Source of the DNA: Streptomyces ardesiacus
GTDB taxonomy: Bacteria; Actinomycetota; Actinomycetes; Streptomycetales; Streptomycetaceae
Reading direction: 5' to 3'
DNA length: 64,000 nucleotides
Assembly: GCF_003112575.1 (NCBI RefSeq)
Contig: NZ_BEWC01000004.1
Span: 248,001-312,000, forward strand
Shown here: positions 1-7,905 of the stretch, piece after piece
Layout of the letters: every line of letters begins with the position of its first letter
Position numbering within the stretch: the first letter of the stretch is position 1
The notes under the pieces: model-generated
What the model was told of the DNA's origin: nothing
Seen by the model: only the letters and a program-made list of their open reading frames with translations
Database searches by the model: none
Made by a program: the position numbers and the translations under genes

Positions 1-1
1 G

Positions 2-823
2 GAGCGGCAGTTGGGGGTGAGGCTGGTGGAGCGCCATGCGCGGGGCGTGCGTCCGACGACGGCCGGCGACGTGTTCCGGCGCCACGCCCTGGCCACTCTC
101 AGGGAGGCCGACCGTGCGGTACGGGCCGCACGGGACGTGCGCGACGGGGCGCTCGGCCGGCCGTTGGCCGTCGGCGCGGCCCCGTCACTGGCTTCCGGGC
201 TCGTCCCGGAGGCCGTCCGCGGCCTGCTCGTCAAGACCGGACGCATCCGGTGGAGTCTGGTCCCCGGCCTGAGCGGACGGCTGCACCAGCGCGTGTCCGA
301 CGGGGACCTCGACCTCGCCGTCGTCACCGACGCGCCTCCCGGGCTGCCCCATGACGCACAGGTCGAACGCCGCTTCCTCGGCCTGGACGACATGGTCGTC
401 GTCCTGCCCCTCGGCCACCCGCTGGCCGGTGGCGGCCCCGTGCACATCGGGGCGCTGGCCGGCGAGACATGGACCGAGGACAACGACGGCTCGGCGGCGC
501 TCCTGCGCCAGCACGCGGCCCGCGCCCGAGTCGCTGTCCGGATCGGCCTGGTCGCCGCCGATCTGCCCGGCAAGCTGGCCCTGGTGGCGACCGGTCACGC
601 CGTCGCGCTGATACCCGGGGTGCTGACGAGCGCGCTGCGGGCCGACCTCACCACGATGCGCCTCGTCGATCCCCCGACGCGGGGCATCTACACGATCACG
701 CCACGCCGCGATCCCCACCCGTGCGCGGCGGCTCTCCACGACGAGCTCGCCGCCGCGTTCGCCGCACCGGACGGCTTCCGGCGGGCCGCCGCGGCCACCG
801 CGCCCGGGGAGACGGGACCCTGA
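2..823 (+). CDS. LysR-family transcriptional regulator (5' end outside window)
   Basis: The open frame is already running at the left edge, so the gene is partial: 273 residues remain and the beginning of the N-terminal winged helix is missing. The first visible residues, LGVRLVERHARGVRPTTAG, are the end of a LysR HTH, where 'LGVRLF.R..RGV.LT.AG' is the family signature. The rest is a type 2 periplasmic-binding-like effector domain, with blocks such as GDLDLAVVT and LGLDDMVVVLPLGHPL that are typical of LysR ligand pockets. The ligand and the target promoter cannot be read because the upstream, usually divergent, gene is not in the window. It converges on the TetR gene that ends at 840. Confidence 0.85.
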   Translation, partial: ERQLGVRLVERHARGVRPTTAGDVFRRHALATLREADRAVRAARDVRDGALGRPLAVGAAPSLASGLVPEAVRGLLVKTGRIRWSLVPGLSGRLHQRVSDGDLDLAVVTDAPPGLPHDAQVERRFLGLDDMVVVLPLGHPLAGGGPVHIGALAGETWTEDNDGSAALLRQHAARARVAVRIGLVAADLPGKLALVATGHAVALIPGVLTSALRADLTTMRLVDPPTRGIYTITPRRDPHPCAAALHDELAAAFAAPDGFRRAAAATAPGETGP

Positions 824-839
824 CGGCGGCCCTGCCCCG

Positions 840-1445
840 TCACTCGGAGCCGTAGTACATCCGGAGGAACTCGTCCATCGCCGCGTCGACACCGGCGCGG
901 TCGCCGGTGGCGAGCAGGTCGAGCAGCAGGCCCCTGACGGTGGCGAGGCCCAGTCTGGCCCGGTTCCGCGCCGCGGCGGGCGACGCCCCGGCCTCGGCCT
1001 CGGCCGCCGCCAGGGGCCCGAGCCAGGAGTCCACCAGTCCGTCCAGGAACGGGGCCGCCTCGGGCCGGCCGCGCAGGGCCTGTGCGCAGATCTCGAAGAA
1101 GAGCCGCTCCTGGCCGGCCGTCGCGGGATCCGTCAGCTGCCGCCACAGCAGCCGTGCGACGTCGGCGGGTGAGCGTCCCGGCTGCGCGCGGAGCCGGGAC
1201 AGCAGCTCCCGCTGGCGTCGCTCCGACGCCCGGACGATCTCGACGAGCAGCCGCTCCTTGGAGCCGAAGTAGTGGATCAGCATGCGATGGCTGACCCCGA
1301 TCGCGGCACCGAGGCGGCGCAGGCTCAGGTCGGCGATGCCGTGGGCCACGACGTGGTCGACGGCCGCGTCCACCAGCTCCGCGCGCCGGTCGCCCCGCGC
1401 CCCGTGCCCGGCGTCCGGCGTCGCCCGGGCATCGTCCCCTGTCAT
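840..1445 (-). CDS. TetR-family repressor, divergent from SRPBCC gene
   Basis: A 201-residue TetR/AcrR repressor. The N-terminal HTH is clear (ADLSLRRLGAAIGVSHRMLIHYFGSKERLL, shown here only as its key parts RRLGAAIGVS and HYFGSKERLL). The C-terminal half is a variable ligand-binding, dimerising domain. I chose the ATG at 1445 because the 21 codons upstream of it do not look like TetR sequence. TACGCT about 10 nt upstream would serve as a -10 box and suggests a leaderless or near-leaderless transcript. The gene is divergent from the SRPBCC gene at 1495. The 49-bp gap holds a 16-bp dyad (1480-1495), which is the likely operator for both genes. The ligand is unknown. Confidence 0.85.
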   Translation of the reverse strand: MTGDDARATPDAGHGARGDRRAELVDAAVDHVVAHGIADLSLRRLGAAIGVSHRMLIHYFGSKERLLVEIVRASERRQRELLSRLRAQPGRSPADVARLLWRQLTDPATAGQERLFFEICAQALRGRPEAAPFLDGLVDSWLGPLAAAEAEAGASPAAARNRARLGLATVRGLLLDLLATGDRAGVDAAMDEFLRMYYGSE

Positions 1446-1479
1446 CACGTCACGAGCGTACCCATGGGCACACACCGCG

Positions 1480-1495
1480 TGTACCGTGTGGTACA
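1480..1495. promoter_or_regulatory. Probable TetR operator covering the start codon of the SRPBCC gene
   Basis: TGTACC-GTGT-GGTACA is a perfect inverted repeat with 6-bp arms and a 4-nt spacer. Its last base is the A of the ATG at 1495. A repressor bound here would block both the promoter and the translation start region. It lies between the divergent TetR and SRPBCC genes. Confidence 0.6.
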
Positions 1496-1959
1496 TGAAG
1501 CCTGTCACCGTGTCGATCGGCGTGCCCCAGACACCCGAGCAGGTCTACGACTTCCTCGACGTCCTGGCTCACCACGAACGGTTCACGGATCACTACCTGT
1601 CCGACTGGCGCTGCGGCGGCCCCGCCCGCGGTGTCGGCTCGCGCGTCACGGTCACCGCCTCGCTGGGCGGCACGAAGACCGACGTCGCCATCGAGGTCGT
1701 CGAGGCCGACGCGCCCCGGCGCATCGTCGAGCGCAACGTCAGCGCGGGCGGCCGGCGGCTGGCCCACGGGACCTACGTCCTGGAGCCGCTGCGAGCCGGC
1801 GGGACACGTGTCTCGTTCACCTACGCATGGGTGCGCGCCCCGCTCCCCGACCGCCTGCTGGCCCCCGTCGTGCGCGCCACGATGCGGCGGGGCAACCGCA
1901 CGGCCATGCGCCGCCTGGCCGCCGAGCTGAGCCGCCACGTGTCCGCCGCCGGGAGCTGA
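1495..1959 (+). CDS. SRPBCC (START/Bet v1-like) family protein
   Basis: A 154-residue protein of the polyketide-cyclase/START-like superfamily, which binds hydrophobic ligands in a helix-grip cavity. It opens with a strand carrying PVTVSIGVPQTPEQVYDFL, where 'P.e.Vw.fl.d' is typical for the family, and continues with alternating strands (SRVTVTAS, DVAIEVVEAD, GTYVLEPL). The ATG at 1495 gives a typical family start, with no Shine-Dalgarno in front, so translation may be leaderless. The neighbouring divergent TetR and the dyad overlapping the ATG suggest ligand-induced expression. Whether it is an enzyme or a binding protein is not visible. Confidence 0.8.
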   Translation: MKPVTVSIGVPQTPEQVYDFLDVLAHHERFTDHYLSDWRCGGPARGVGSRVTVTASLGGTKTDVAIEVVEADAPRRIVERNVSAGGRRLAHGTYVLEPLRAGGTRVSFTYAWVRAPLPDRLLAPVVRATMRRGNRTAMRRLAAELSRHVSAAGS

Positions 1960-1981
1960 CGGCGGCCGGGGCCGGTTCCGT

Positions 1982-2539
1982 TCAGTGGTGCCGCTCGACG
2001 AGCGCCCGGACGACGGCGGCGACCTCCTCGCGGTCGGTGGGCCGCAGGTCGACGGAGTTGTGGATGGAGAATCCCTCGACCAGGGCGTCCAGGGCCCGCG
2101 CGGTGAGCGGGTCGAAGTGCCTGGCCAGGGAGGACCGGCTGGCCTGCATCCAGGAGCGCATGACGGCGCGCACCTCGGGGTGGCGGGTGGCGAAGGCGTA
2201 GAGCTCGTAGCTGAGCAGGAGGTTGCGGTCGGTCCCCCAGACCTTGCCGCAGATGATCTCGACGACCGCGTCCTCGGCCTCCCGGCGGGTGTGCGCGGCC
2301 TCCAGCAGGGCGCCGTAGCGGGTGGAGACGGTCTCCGCGAGCCGGGTGAAGGCGTCGGTCAGCAGGTGCTGCATGTCGTCGAAGTAGTAGGTCAGCGACC
2401 CGAGCGGCACGCCCGCCGCCGCCGCGATCTTGCGGAAGGTCACCTTGAGGGCACCGTGCTCGGCGATGACGTCGAGCGCGGCGTCGAGGATGCGTTCGCG
2501 GCGCCGGGGGTCGTTGGGGCCACGGGTGCTGCCAGTCAT
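1982..2539 (-). CDS. TetR-family regulator of the adjacent MFS transporter
   Basis: A 185-residue TetR repressor with a clean HTH (RERILDAALDVIAEHG, then FRKIAAAAGVPLGSLTYYF) and a C-terminal domain of the type often found next to drug-efflux genes. The start is placed at the ATG at 2539, immediately before the conserved helix 1. It is divergent from the MFS gene at 2665. The intergenic stretch contains an imperfect dyad at 2581-2594 that could be the shared operator. By analogy with TetR/MFS pairs it probably represses the exporter and is relieved by the transported compound. The compound itself is unknown. Confidence 0.85.
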   Translation of the reverse strand: MTGSTRGPNDPRRRERILDAALDVIAEHGALKVTFRKIAAAAGVPLGSLTYYFDDMQHLLTDAFTRLAETVSTRYGALLEAAHTRREAEDAVVEIICGKVWGTDRNLLLSYELYAFATRHPEVRAVMRSWMQASRSSLARHFDPLTARALDALVEGFSIHNSVDLRPTDREEVAAVVRALVERHH

Positions 2540-2580
2540 CGCCGTTGTCCGCCTTGTCTTTCTCGGCCGCCGAACCGGTG

Positions 2581-2594
2581 TGTACATTTGTGCA
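2581..2594. promoter_or_regulatory. Candidate TetR operator between regulator and MFS gene
   Basis: TGTACA-TT-TGTGCA is an inverted repeat matching at 5 of 6 positions. It sits in a locally AT-richer stretch, 42 bp from the TetR start and about 70 bp from the MFS start. Support is weaker than for the other TetR operators in this window. Confidence 0.35.
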
Positions 2595-2664
2595 TACTCG
2601 GTGGGCGCCGCGGGATCGTCGCCTGCCTGCCCCTCATTGTCTCCAACACCGGCGGAGCCCCTCC

Positions 2665-3912
2665 TTGACCGACCGCGCTGTAGACCGACGCCGCCGGGCG
2701 CTGTACCTCTTCTTCTTCCTCAACGGCATCGCCATGTCCTCCTGGGTCACGCGCACCCCGGACATCCGTGACCAACTGGACGTGTCCACGGGGCAGATGG
2801 GGCTGGTGCTGTTCGGTCTGTCCGTCGGCTCGATGACCGGCATCCTCTGTTCCGGCCGCTTCGTGTCGCGCTTCGGGACCAGACCCGTGACGGCGCTCGC
2901 CACGCTGTTCGTCGTCGTGAGCGTGCTCGTCGTCGGCGCGGGCAGTGCCCTCGGCTCCGCGCCCCTGGTCACCGCGGGGCTGTGCGTGTTCGGCGTGGGC
3001 GTCGGATCGGGCGAGGTGGCCATCAACGTGGACGGTGCCGACGTGGAACGGATCACCGGCACGACGGTTCTGCCCACGCTGCACGGCTGCTTCAGCCTGG
3101 GCACCGTCATCGGCGCTCTGGCCGGCATGGCGGCCACCGCAGCGGCGTTCCCCGCCCACTGGCACCTGCTGGCGGTGGCCGCGGTGACGGCGGCGATCTT
3201 CGTGTACGCCATCGGTGCCGTCCCCGCCGGGACCGGGGTCCGGGCCGCGGCGCCCGCTTCGGACTCCCCGCGGCCCGCGGGGCCGCAGGTGTGGAAGGAC
3301 CGGCGGCTCCTGATGATCGGGGCCATCGTCCTGGCCATGGCTCTCGCCGAGGGCGCCGCCAACGACTGGCTGCCGCTGCTCATGGTCGACGGCCACGGCC
3401 TCGACGCCGCCGTCGGCTCGCTGGTCTACGTGGGATTCGCGGCGGCGATGACGCTGGGGCGCTTCGGCGGCACGTTCTTCCTCAACCGTTACAGCCGGGC
3501 GACCGTCGTGCGGGCCAGCGCGGTCTCCGGCGCCGTCGGTCTGTGTCTGGTCATCTTCTCCGACAACACCGTCGTGGCCGCGGCCGCCGTCCTGTTCTGG
3601 GGACTGGGCGCCTCCCTGGGCTTTCCGGTGGCCCTGTCGGCGGCGGGCGACTCGGGACCCGACGAGACCGCCCGGGTCGGCCTCGTGGCGACGATCGGCT
3701 ACATCGCCTTCCTGGTGGGGCCGCCCACCCTCGGCTTCCTGGGCGACCACTACGGGCTGCGTCCGGCGATGGTCGTGGTCCTGGCGTTCGTCGCCACGGC
3801 CGTCCTCGCGGCCCCGGCCGCCGGTACCCGCGTGTCCCGGCGCGCCGGGGACGATGCCGCACTTCCCGCCGAACTCGCCGTGGAGCGGCCGGGGCAGCGC
3901 ACCGAGGGGTGA
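2665..3912 (+). CDS. MFS transporter
   Basis: A 415-residue major facilitator superfamily protein with about twelve hydrophobic segments. It begins with LYLFFFLNGIAMSSW in TM1 and carries a loop 2-3 motif of the type GRFVSRFGTRPVT. The pattern resembles the YbjJ-like branch of MFS proteins. I chose the TTG at 2665 because GGCGGAG lies about 8 nt upstream and TM1 begins a few residues later. Upstream ATG codons in the same frame would add an untypical, basic leader. The divergent TetR at 2539 suggests drug or metabolite efflux. The substrate cannot be deduced. Confidence 0.8.
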   Translation: MTDRAVDRRRRALYLFFFLNGIAMSSWVTRTPDIRDQLDVSTGQMGLVLFGLSVGSMTGILCSGRFVSRFGTRPVTALATLFVVVSVLVVGAGSALGSAPLVTAGLCVFGVGVGSGEVAINVDGADVERITGTTVLPTLHGCFSLGTVIGALAGMAATAAAFPAHWHLLAVAAVTAAIFVYAIGAVPAGTGVRAAAPASDSPRPAGPQVWKDRRLLMIGAIVLAMALAEGAANDWLPLLMVDGHGLDAAVGSLVYVGFAAAMTLGRFGGTFFLNRYSRATVVRASAVSGAVGLCLVIFSDNTVVAAAAVLFWGLGASLGFPVALSAAGDSGPDETARVGLVATIGYIAFLVGPPTLGFLGDHYGLRPAMVVVLAFVATAVLAAPAAGTRVSRRAGDDAALPAELAVERPGQRTEG

Positions 3913-4020
3913 ACGCGCGACCGGCGCACGTCGCCGGCGCCTCCTCCGGAGCAGGCGGCCCCCGCCGGGGGGTTAGGGTCGTGACCGGTCAGCAGTGTCA
4001 CGCGGGAGGGGACGTCGGGA

Positions 4021-4563
4021 ATGAGCGCAGTGGTGACGGCGGTCAGCAGCAACGGCACGTACTCGTTCACCAAGCCGAACCGGGAGAGCATCACGCTCCT
4101 CGCCGGGCTCGGTGTGGAGGGCGACGTCCACGCCGGTGTGACGGTCAAGCACCGTTCGCGGGTCGCACAGGACCCCACCCGGCCGAACCTGCGCCAGGTC
4201 CACCTCATGCACGAGGAACTCTTCGCCGAGGTCGGCGCGGAGGGGTTCGAGGTGACGGCCGGTGACCTCGGTGAGAACATCACCACCCGCGGCATCGATC
4301 TGCTGGGCCTGCCGGTCGGCACGGTGCTGCGCGTCGGCGAGGAGGCCGTGCTGGAGGTGACCGGCCTTCGCAACCCCTGCCTGCAGATCGACACCTTCCG
4401 GGACGGGCTCCTGAAGCAGGTCGTCGGCCGGGACGAGGCCGGGAACCTCGTGCGCAAGGCCGGAATCATGAGCATCGTGCGGCACGGTGGCACGGTGCGC
4501 CCCGGCGACGCCATCACCGTGGAGCTTCCCAGCGAACCGCACCGCCCCCTCGACCGGGTCTGA
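4021..4563 (+). CDS. MOSC domain protein
   Basis: A 180-residue stand-alone MOSC (MOCO sulfurase C-terminal) protein of the YiiM type. Visible family blocks are GLGVEGDVHAG, VHLMHEELF, LGENITTRGIDL, LPVGTVLRVG and the conserved-cysteine stretch GLRNPCLQID. MOSC proteins handle sulfur or molybdenum-cofactor chemistry (for example N-hydroxylated base detoxification). A good GGGAGGGG Shine-Dalgarno precedes the ATG, and TTAGGGT at about 3973 could be the -10 box. It stands alone and converges on the methyltransferase gene across a strong hairpin at 4671. Confidence 0.85.
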   Translation: MSAVVTAVSSNGTYSFTKPNRESITLLAGLGVEGDVHAGVTVKHRSRVAQDPTRPNLRQVHLMHEELFAEVGAEGFEVTAGDLGENITTRGIDLLGLPVGTVLRVGEEAVLEVTGLRNPCLQIDTFRDGLLKQVVGRDEAGNLVRKAGIMSIVRHGGTVRPGDAITVELPSEPHRPLDRV

Positions 4564-4670
4564 CGCCTTCGGCCGGCCGCCGGGCGCGACGGGTGCGGTG
4601 CCGGTCTCTTCCCTCTGCCGGAAGACCTGGGGCGCGCCACCGCCGGAGGGGACCCGCCGGTCCCGCCCTG

Positions 4671-4700
4671 CCGTCCGGTGCGCTCGGTCGCACCGGACGG
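4671..4700. terminator. Bidirectional terminator-type hairpin
   Basis: CCGTCCGGTGCG and CGCACCGGACGG form a perfect 12-bp stem around a 6-nt loop (4683-4688), between two convergent genes. There is no U-tract, as is common in Streptomyces. It probably ends transcription from both sides. Confidence 0.75.
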
Positions 4701-4745
4701 CTTTCGGCGCTGTGACGCCCCCCTGAGGCGGAAGCTGCGGCGGCG

Positions 4746-5549
4746 TCAGTTCTTGACCGCGACTCCGCAGACGGACACCTCGGCCGTGGGCTCCTCGGGC
4801 CGGTCGGCGTCCGGACGCCAGGTGGCGGTGGACACGACGCCCGGCTCCACCAGGGTCAGTCCGGCGAAGTAGGCCGCGATGTCCTGCGGGGACCGCAGGT
4901 GGTAGGTGTTGGCCGACTGCCCGTTGTACGCCTCGACCGCCCTGTTGAGCGCCTCGTTGCCGTTGGTGCCGTCGCTCAGGGCCAGGTAGCTGCCCGGGGG
5001 AAGCTCCGAGAGCAGCGCGTTCACCAGTTCCCCGGGGCGCTCGGCGTCGGAGATCTGCCCCATGATCCCCAGCATGGTCAGCGCGACCGGGCGGCTGAAG
5101 TCCAGGGTCTTGGCGGCCTCGGCCAGGATCCGTTCCGGGTCCCGCACGTCGGCGTCGATGTAGGCGCAGGCACCCTCCGGGCTGCTGGTGAGCAGGGCCT
5201 GTGCGTGGGTGAGGACGAGGGGGTCGTTGTCCACGTACACGATGCGGCTCTCCGGCGCGATGCGCTGGGCCACCTCGTGCGTGTTGTCCGCCGTCGGCAG
5301 TCCCGTACCGATGTCCAGGAACTGGCGGATGCCGGCCTCGCCCGCCAGGAACCGCACCGCGCGGGCCAGGAACCGCCGTTGCACCTGGGCGACGGCGGCG
5401 AACTCCGGAAACGTCGTCAGGATGACGTCGCCGGCCGCGCTGTCGACCGGGTAGTTGTCCTTGCCGCCCAGCAGGTAGTTCCAGACGCGGGCGGAGTGCG
5501 GACGGTCGGTCTGCAGTCTGGCCCTGACTTCTTCACTCGGATGACTCAT
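4746..5549 (-). CDS. SAM-dependent methyltransferase, DUF574 family
   Basis: A 267-residue member of the actinomycete S-adenosyl methyltransferase family (DUF574, PF04672). Signature blocks are PHSARVWNYLLGGKDNYPVD near the N-terminus, motif I FLDIGTGLPT, YVDNDPLVL and YIDADVRDP for the SAM pocket, and a C-terminal strand VSVCGVAVKN. The start at 5549 gives the usual MSHPSEE-type leader. It is a paralogue of the protein at 21486-22304. The physiological substrate of this large Streptomyces family is not established. It stands alone here. Confidence 0.88.
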   Translation of the reverse strand: MSHPSEEVRARLQTDRPHSARVWNYLLGGKDNYPVDSAAGDVILTTFPEFAAVAQVQRRFLARAVRFLAGEAGIRQFLDIGTGLPTADNTHEVAQRIAPESRIVYVDNDPLVLTHAQALLTSSPEGACAYIDADVRDPERILAEAAKTLDFSRPVALTMLGIMGQISDAERPGELVNALLSELPPGSYLALSDGTNGNEALNRAVEAYNGQSANTYHLRSPQDIAAYFAGLTLVEPGVVSTATWRPDADRPEEPTAEVSVCGVAVKN

Positions 5550-5616
5550 GGGCAAAGCTTCACACAGAGTTGACCATCTGGGGGTGAAGTGCCGCGCACC
5601 CGTACGGCATTGGGGT

Positions 5617-6156
5617 TCAGTCGGACGGCGCGGCCGGGGGCCGCAGGCCGAGCCACTGCTCGGCGTCCCAGGCCCGGAACCGCTCGACCTCGCCGAACCC
5701 CAGCTTCGCGGCGAGGCGCATCGAGGCGGTGTTGGCCGTCTGGGTGGTGAGCACCACCGGCTCGCCGGGAAGGACGCCGTCGAGCCAGTCGAGCGCCGCC
5801 GCGCACGCCTCGGCGGCATACCCGCGGCCCCAGGCCCGCGGCAGGAACAGGTAGCCGAGGTCGACCATCCCCACGGCGGCCGGGCGTTGGTGCTCCGGCG
5901 CCCTCCTGAGCAGGACCTGACCGATCATCGCCCCGTCGAGCTCGACGACGAAGCACCCGGGCCACCGCCCCGGCACCCCGGGCGTCTCACGCTCGAGCTC
6001 CTCGCGCGGCCGGGGCCCGCCGAGGTAGGTGTGCACCTGCGGCGACGCCAGAAGCTCGACGAACGCCGCACGGTCCCGGACCTCGGACTCACGCAGCAGG
6101 AGTCTGTCGGTCCTGATCGGCTCGGGCGGCCAGGCGACGGGCCCCAGGTCTGACAT
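5617..6156 (-). CDS. GNAT N-acetyltransferase (RimJ/RimL type)
   Basis: A 179-residue acetyltransferase. It opens with IRTDRLLLRESEVRD, the typical RimJ-like first strand. The acetyl-CoA loop region GYLFLPRAWGRGYAAEAC corresponds to the 'G..l.p..wGkGyA.EA' signature, followed by VVLTTQTANTASMRLAAKLGF. No Shine-Dalgarno precedes the ATG. TAGCCT ends only about 6 nt upstream, so a leaderless transcript is likely. The acceptor (protein N-terminus, antibiotic or other amine) cannot be told from sequence. Confidence 0.87.
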   Translation of the reverse strand: MSDLGPVAWPPEPIRTDRLLLRESEVRDRAAFVELLASPQVHTYLGGPRPREELERETPGVPGRWPGCFVVELDGAMIGQVLLRRAPEHQRPAAVGMVDLGYLFLPRAWGRGYAAEACAAALDWLDGVLPGEPVVLTTQTANTASMRLAAKLGFGEVERFRAWDAEQWLGLRPPAAPSD

Positions 6157-6196
6157 GCGCGCAGGCTAGCAGCCCCGGGACCCCGCCGGCCGGGGA

Positions 6197-7030
6197 TCAG
6201 CGCAGTCCGGCGAAGAGGTCGTTCTCCGGTACCGCCGCGCCCGTGGTGTCGCGGACGCGGACGAAGGTCTCCACGCCCATCAGCTCGCCGAACCTCTCCT
6301 TGCCCATCCTGAGGAAGAAGATGTTCTCGCCCTGACTGGCGTGCGCGGCCAGCGCGTCGAACTTCTGGCCGCTGAACGCGGTGGTGTCGACCCAGGTGGT
6401 GATCTCCTCGTCGGGCAGGCCGATCTCGGCCGGCGCGGCGGCCTCGGCGGGGTCCGGCTCCGGCATCTCCTCGCCGAACTCGCGCATGAGCTCGCCGAAA
6501 CGCCCCGTCATCGAGCGGGGTGCCGTCGTCCAGTACACCTTCGGCGCCCCGTCGGTCATCTCCAGTGCCGCCATCGTGATGCGGTGTGCCTGGATGTGGT
6601 CGGGATGGCCGTAGAAGCCGTTCTCGTCGTAGGTGACGACGACATCGGGCCGGTAGTGCCGCATGAGGTCGGCGAGCCGCGCGGCTCCTTCCGCCACCGG
6701 GGTCTGCCAGAAGGAGCCCGGAGCTTCGTTGCTCGGCCAGCCCGCCATTCCGGAGTCGGCGTAGCCCAGCAGTTCGAGGTCGCTCACCTTGAGGACGTCG
6801 CAACTCGCCCGCAGTTCGCGGCGGCGCATCAGGGCGACGGCCGCCGGATCGTGCCCCGGGTCGCCCGGCTTGACACCCCCCGGTCCGTCACCGCACCCCC
6901 CGTCGGTACACGTCACGAGCACCGTGCGGATGCCCTCCGCCGCGTACCGCGCCAGGACGCCGCCCGTTCCGGTGGCCTCGTCGTCGGGGTGGGCGTGCAC
7001 GGCCATGAGCGTCAAGGGTCGGTCCGTCAT
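6197..7030 (-). CDS. PIG-L/LmbE deacetylase, mycothiol conjugate amidase-like
   Basis: A 277-residue zinc hydrolase of the PIG-L family. The metal-binding AHPDDE motif lies near residue 12 and the second motif, GHPDH, at about residue 138. The layout (TCTDGGCGDGP, then YRPDVVVTYDENGFYGHPDH, then DTTAFSGQKFDALAAHASQ) is that of mycothiol S-conjugate amidase and its paralogues. Mycothiol is the thiol of Streptomyces, so an amidase or deacetylase on a GlcNAc-inositol or mycothiol conjugate is plausible. I chose the ATG at 7030, behind a strong GGAGGAA Shine-Dalgarno. It may be Mca itself or a side paralogue with another substrate. Confidence 0.85.
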   Translation of the reverse strand: MTDRPLTLMAVHAHPDDEATGTGGVLARYAAEGIRTVLVTCTDGGCGDGPGGVKPGDPGHDPAAVALMRRRELRASCDVLKVSDLELLGYADSGMAGWPSNEAPGSFWQTPVAEGAARLADLMRHYRPDVVVTYDENGFYGHPDHIQAHRITMAALEMTDGAPKVYWTTAPRSMTGRFGELMREFGEEMPEPDPAEAAAPAEIGLPDEEITTWVDTTAFSGQKFDALAAHASQGENIFFLRMGKERFGELMGVETFVRVRDTTGAAVPENDLFAGLR

Positions 7031-7175
7031 GAAACTGTTCCTCCTGCAGACATGCGTCTGGATACGGGTGGCGAGTACGGCGGGTGTTCGGCTGTGCAAC
7101 AGCGCGGACCGTCCCCGCTGTTCCCGGCCGGTGCCCTCCGGTCCGCGGGGTCCCTCCGTGCTCCGCCGCCGGGCG

Positions 7176-7838
7176 TCAGGGCGTGGAGACGGCGGACCCC
7201 GTGGGGTCGTCCGGGCCGGGTGTGCGGGGAAGGGGCCCGACGGAGCTGCCCTCCCAGAGCAGGGCCCGCCACCCCTGGTCGGGCGATCCGGTGAGGACGA
7301 CGATGCCCGTGTTGGCCAGGGGGTGCTCGGCCGCGTAGGCGACGTCCACGTTGTCCGCCCGGGCGGCCACCCACATGCGGATCACTGCTCCGTGGCTGAC
7401 CAGCGCCACCGTCTCCGCGCCGTCCCGGTGCGCCTCGGCGACGACGGCGTCGAACCGGGCCAGCGCCTCCACCCCGTTCTCGCCTCCGGGCATACGGAGC
7501 CGCACGTCCCCCGCGGACCAGGCGAAGGCGGTGTGCATGTAGAGGTGCGCCGCCTCCTCGTCGCCGCGCATCTCCAGCTCCCCGGCGGTCAGTTCCCGGA
7601 TGCCGGACCGGACCCGCACCTCCAGCCCCGTCGCGGCGGCCAGGGGTGCGGCGGTCAGCTGCGTGCGCACGAGTGTCGACGCGTACAGGGCGTCGATCTC
7701 CTCCGAGGCCAGTGCGTCGGGCAGGGCCGCGGCCTGTTCCTGACCGAGGGAGGTCAGGCCGGGGCCGGGCTCCGCGGTGTCCAGGAGGTGCTTGAGGTTG
7801 GACGGGGTCTGGCCGTGCCTGATGAGCAGGAGACGCAT
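7176..7838 (-). CDS. Histidine phosphatase (phosphoglycerate mutase-like) family protein
   Basis: A 220-residue branch-1 histidine phosphatase. The catalytic RHG is at residues 7-9 (LLLIRHGQTPSN), the second catalytic histidine is in VALVSHGAVI, and the acidic residue region is ELTAGELEMRGD. Members hydrolyse phosphate esters from sugars, nucleotides or cofactors, or isomerise phosphoglycerate. Nothing here fixes the substrate. It lies between the PIG-L deacetylase and the mannonate dehydratase-like gene on the same strand, but the gaps of 68-146 bp leave an operon uncertain. Confidence 0.85.
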   Translation of the reverse strand: MRLLLIRHGQTPSNLKHLLDTAEPGPGLTSLGQEQAAALPDALASEEIDALYASTLVRTQLTAAPLAAATGLEVRVRSGIRELTAGELEMRGDEEAAHLYMHTAFAWSAGDVRLRMPGGENGVEALARFDAVVAEAHRDGAETVALVSHGAVIRMWVAARADNVDVAYAAEHPLANTGIVVLTGSPDQGWRALLWEGSSVGPLPRTPGPDDPTGSAVSTP

Positions 7839-7905
7839 GCTGGGGGACTTTCCGGAGGACGACGGGACATCCCCACTGTGCCACGCCCCGCCGGCGCCCC
7901 GGGCC

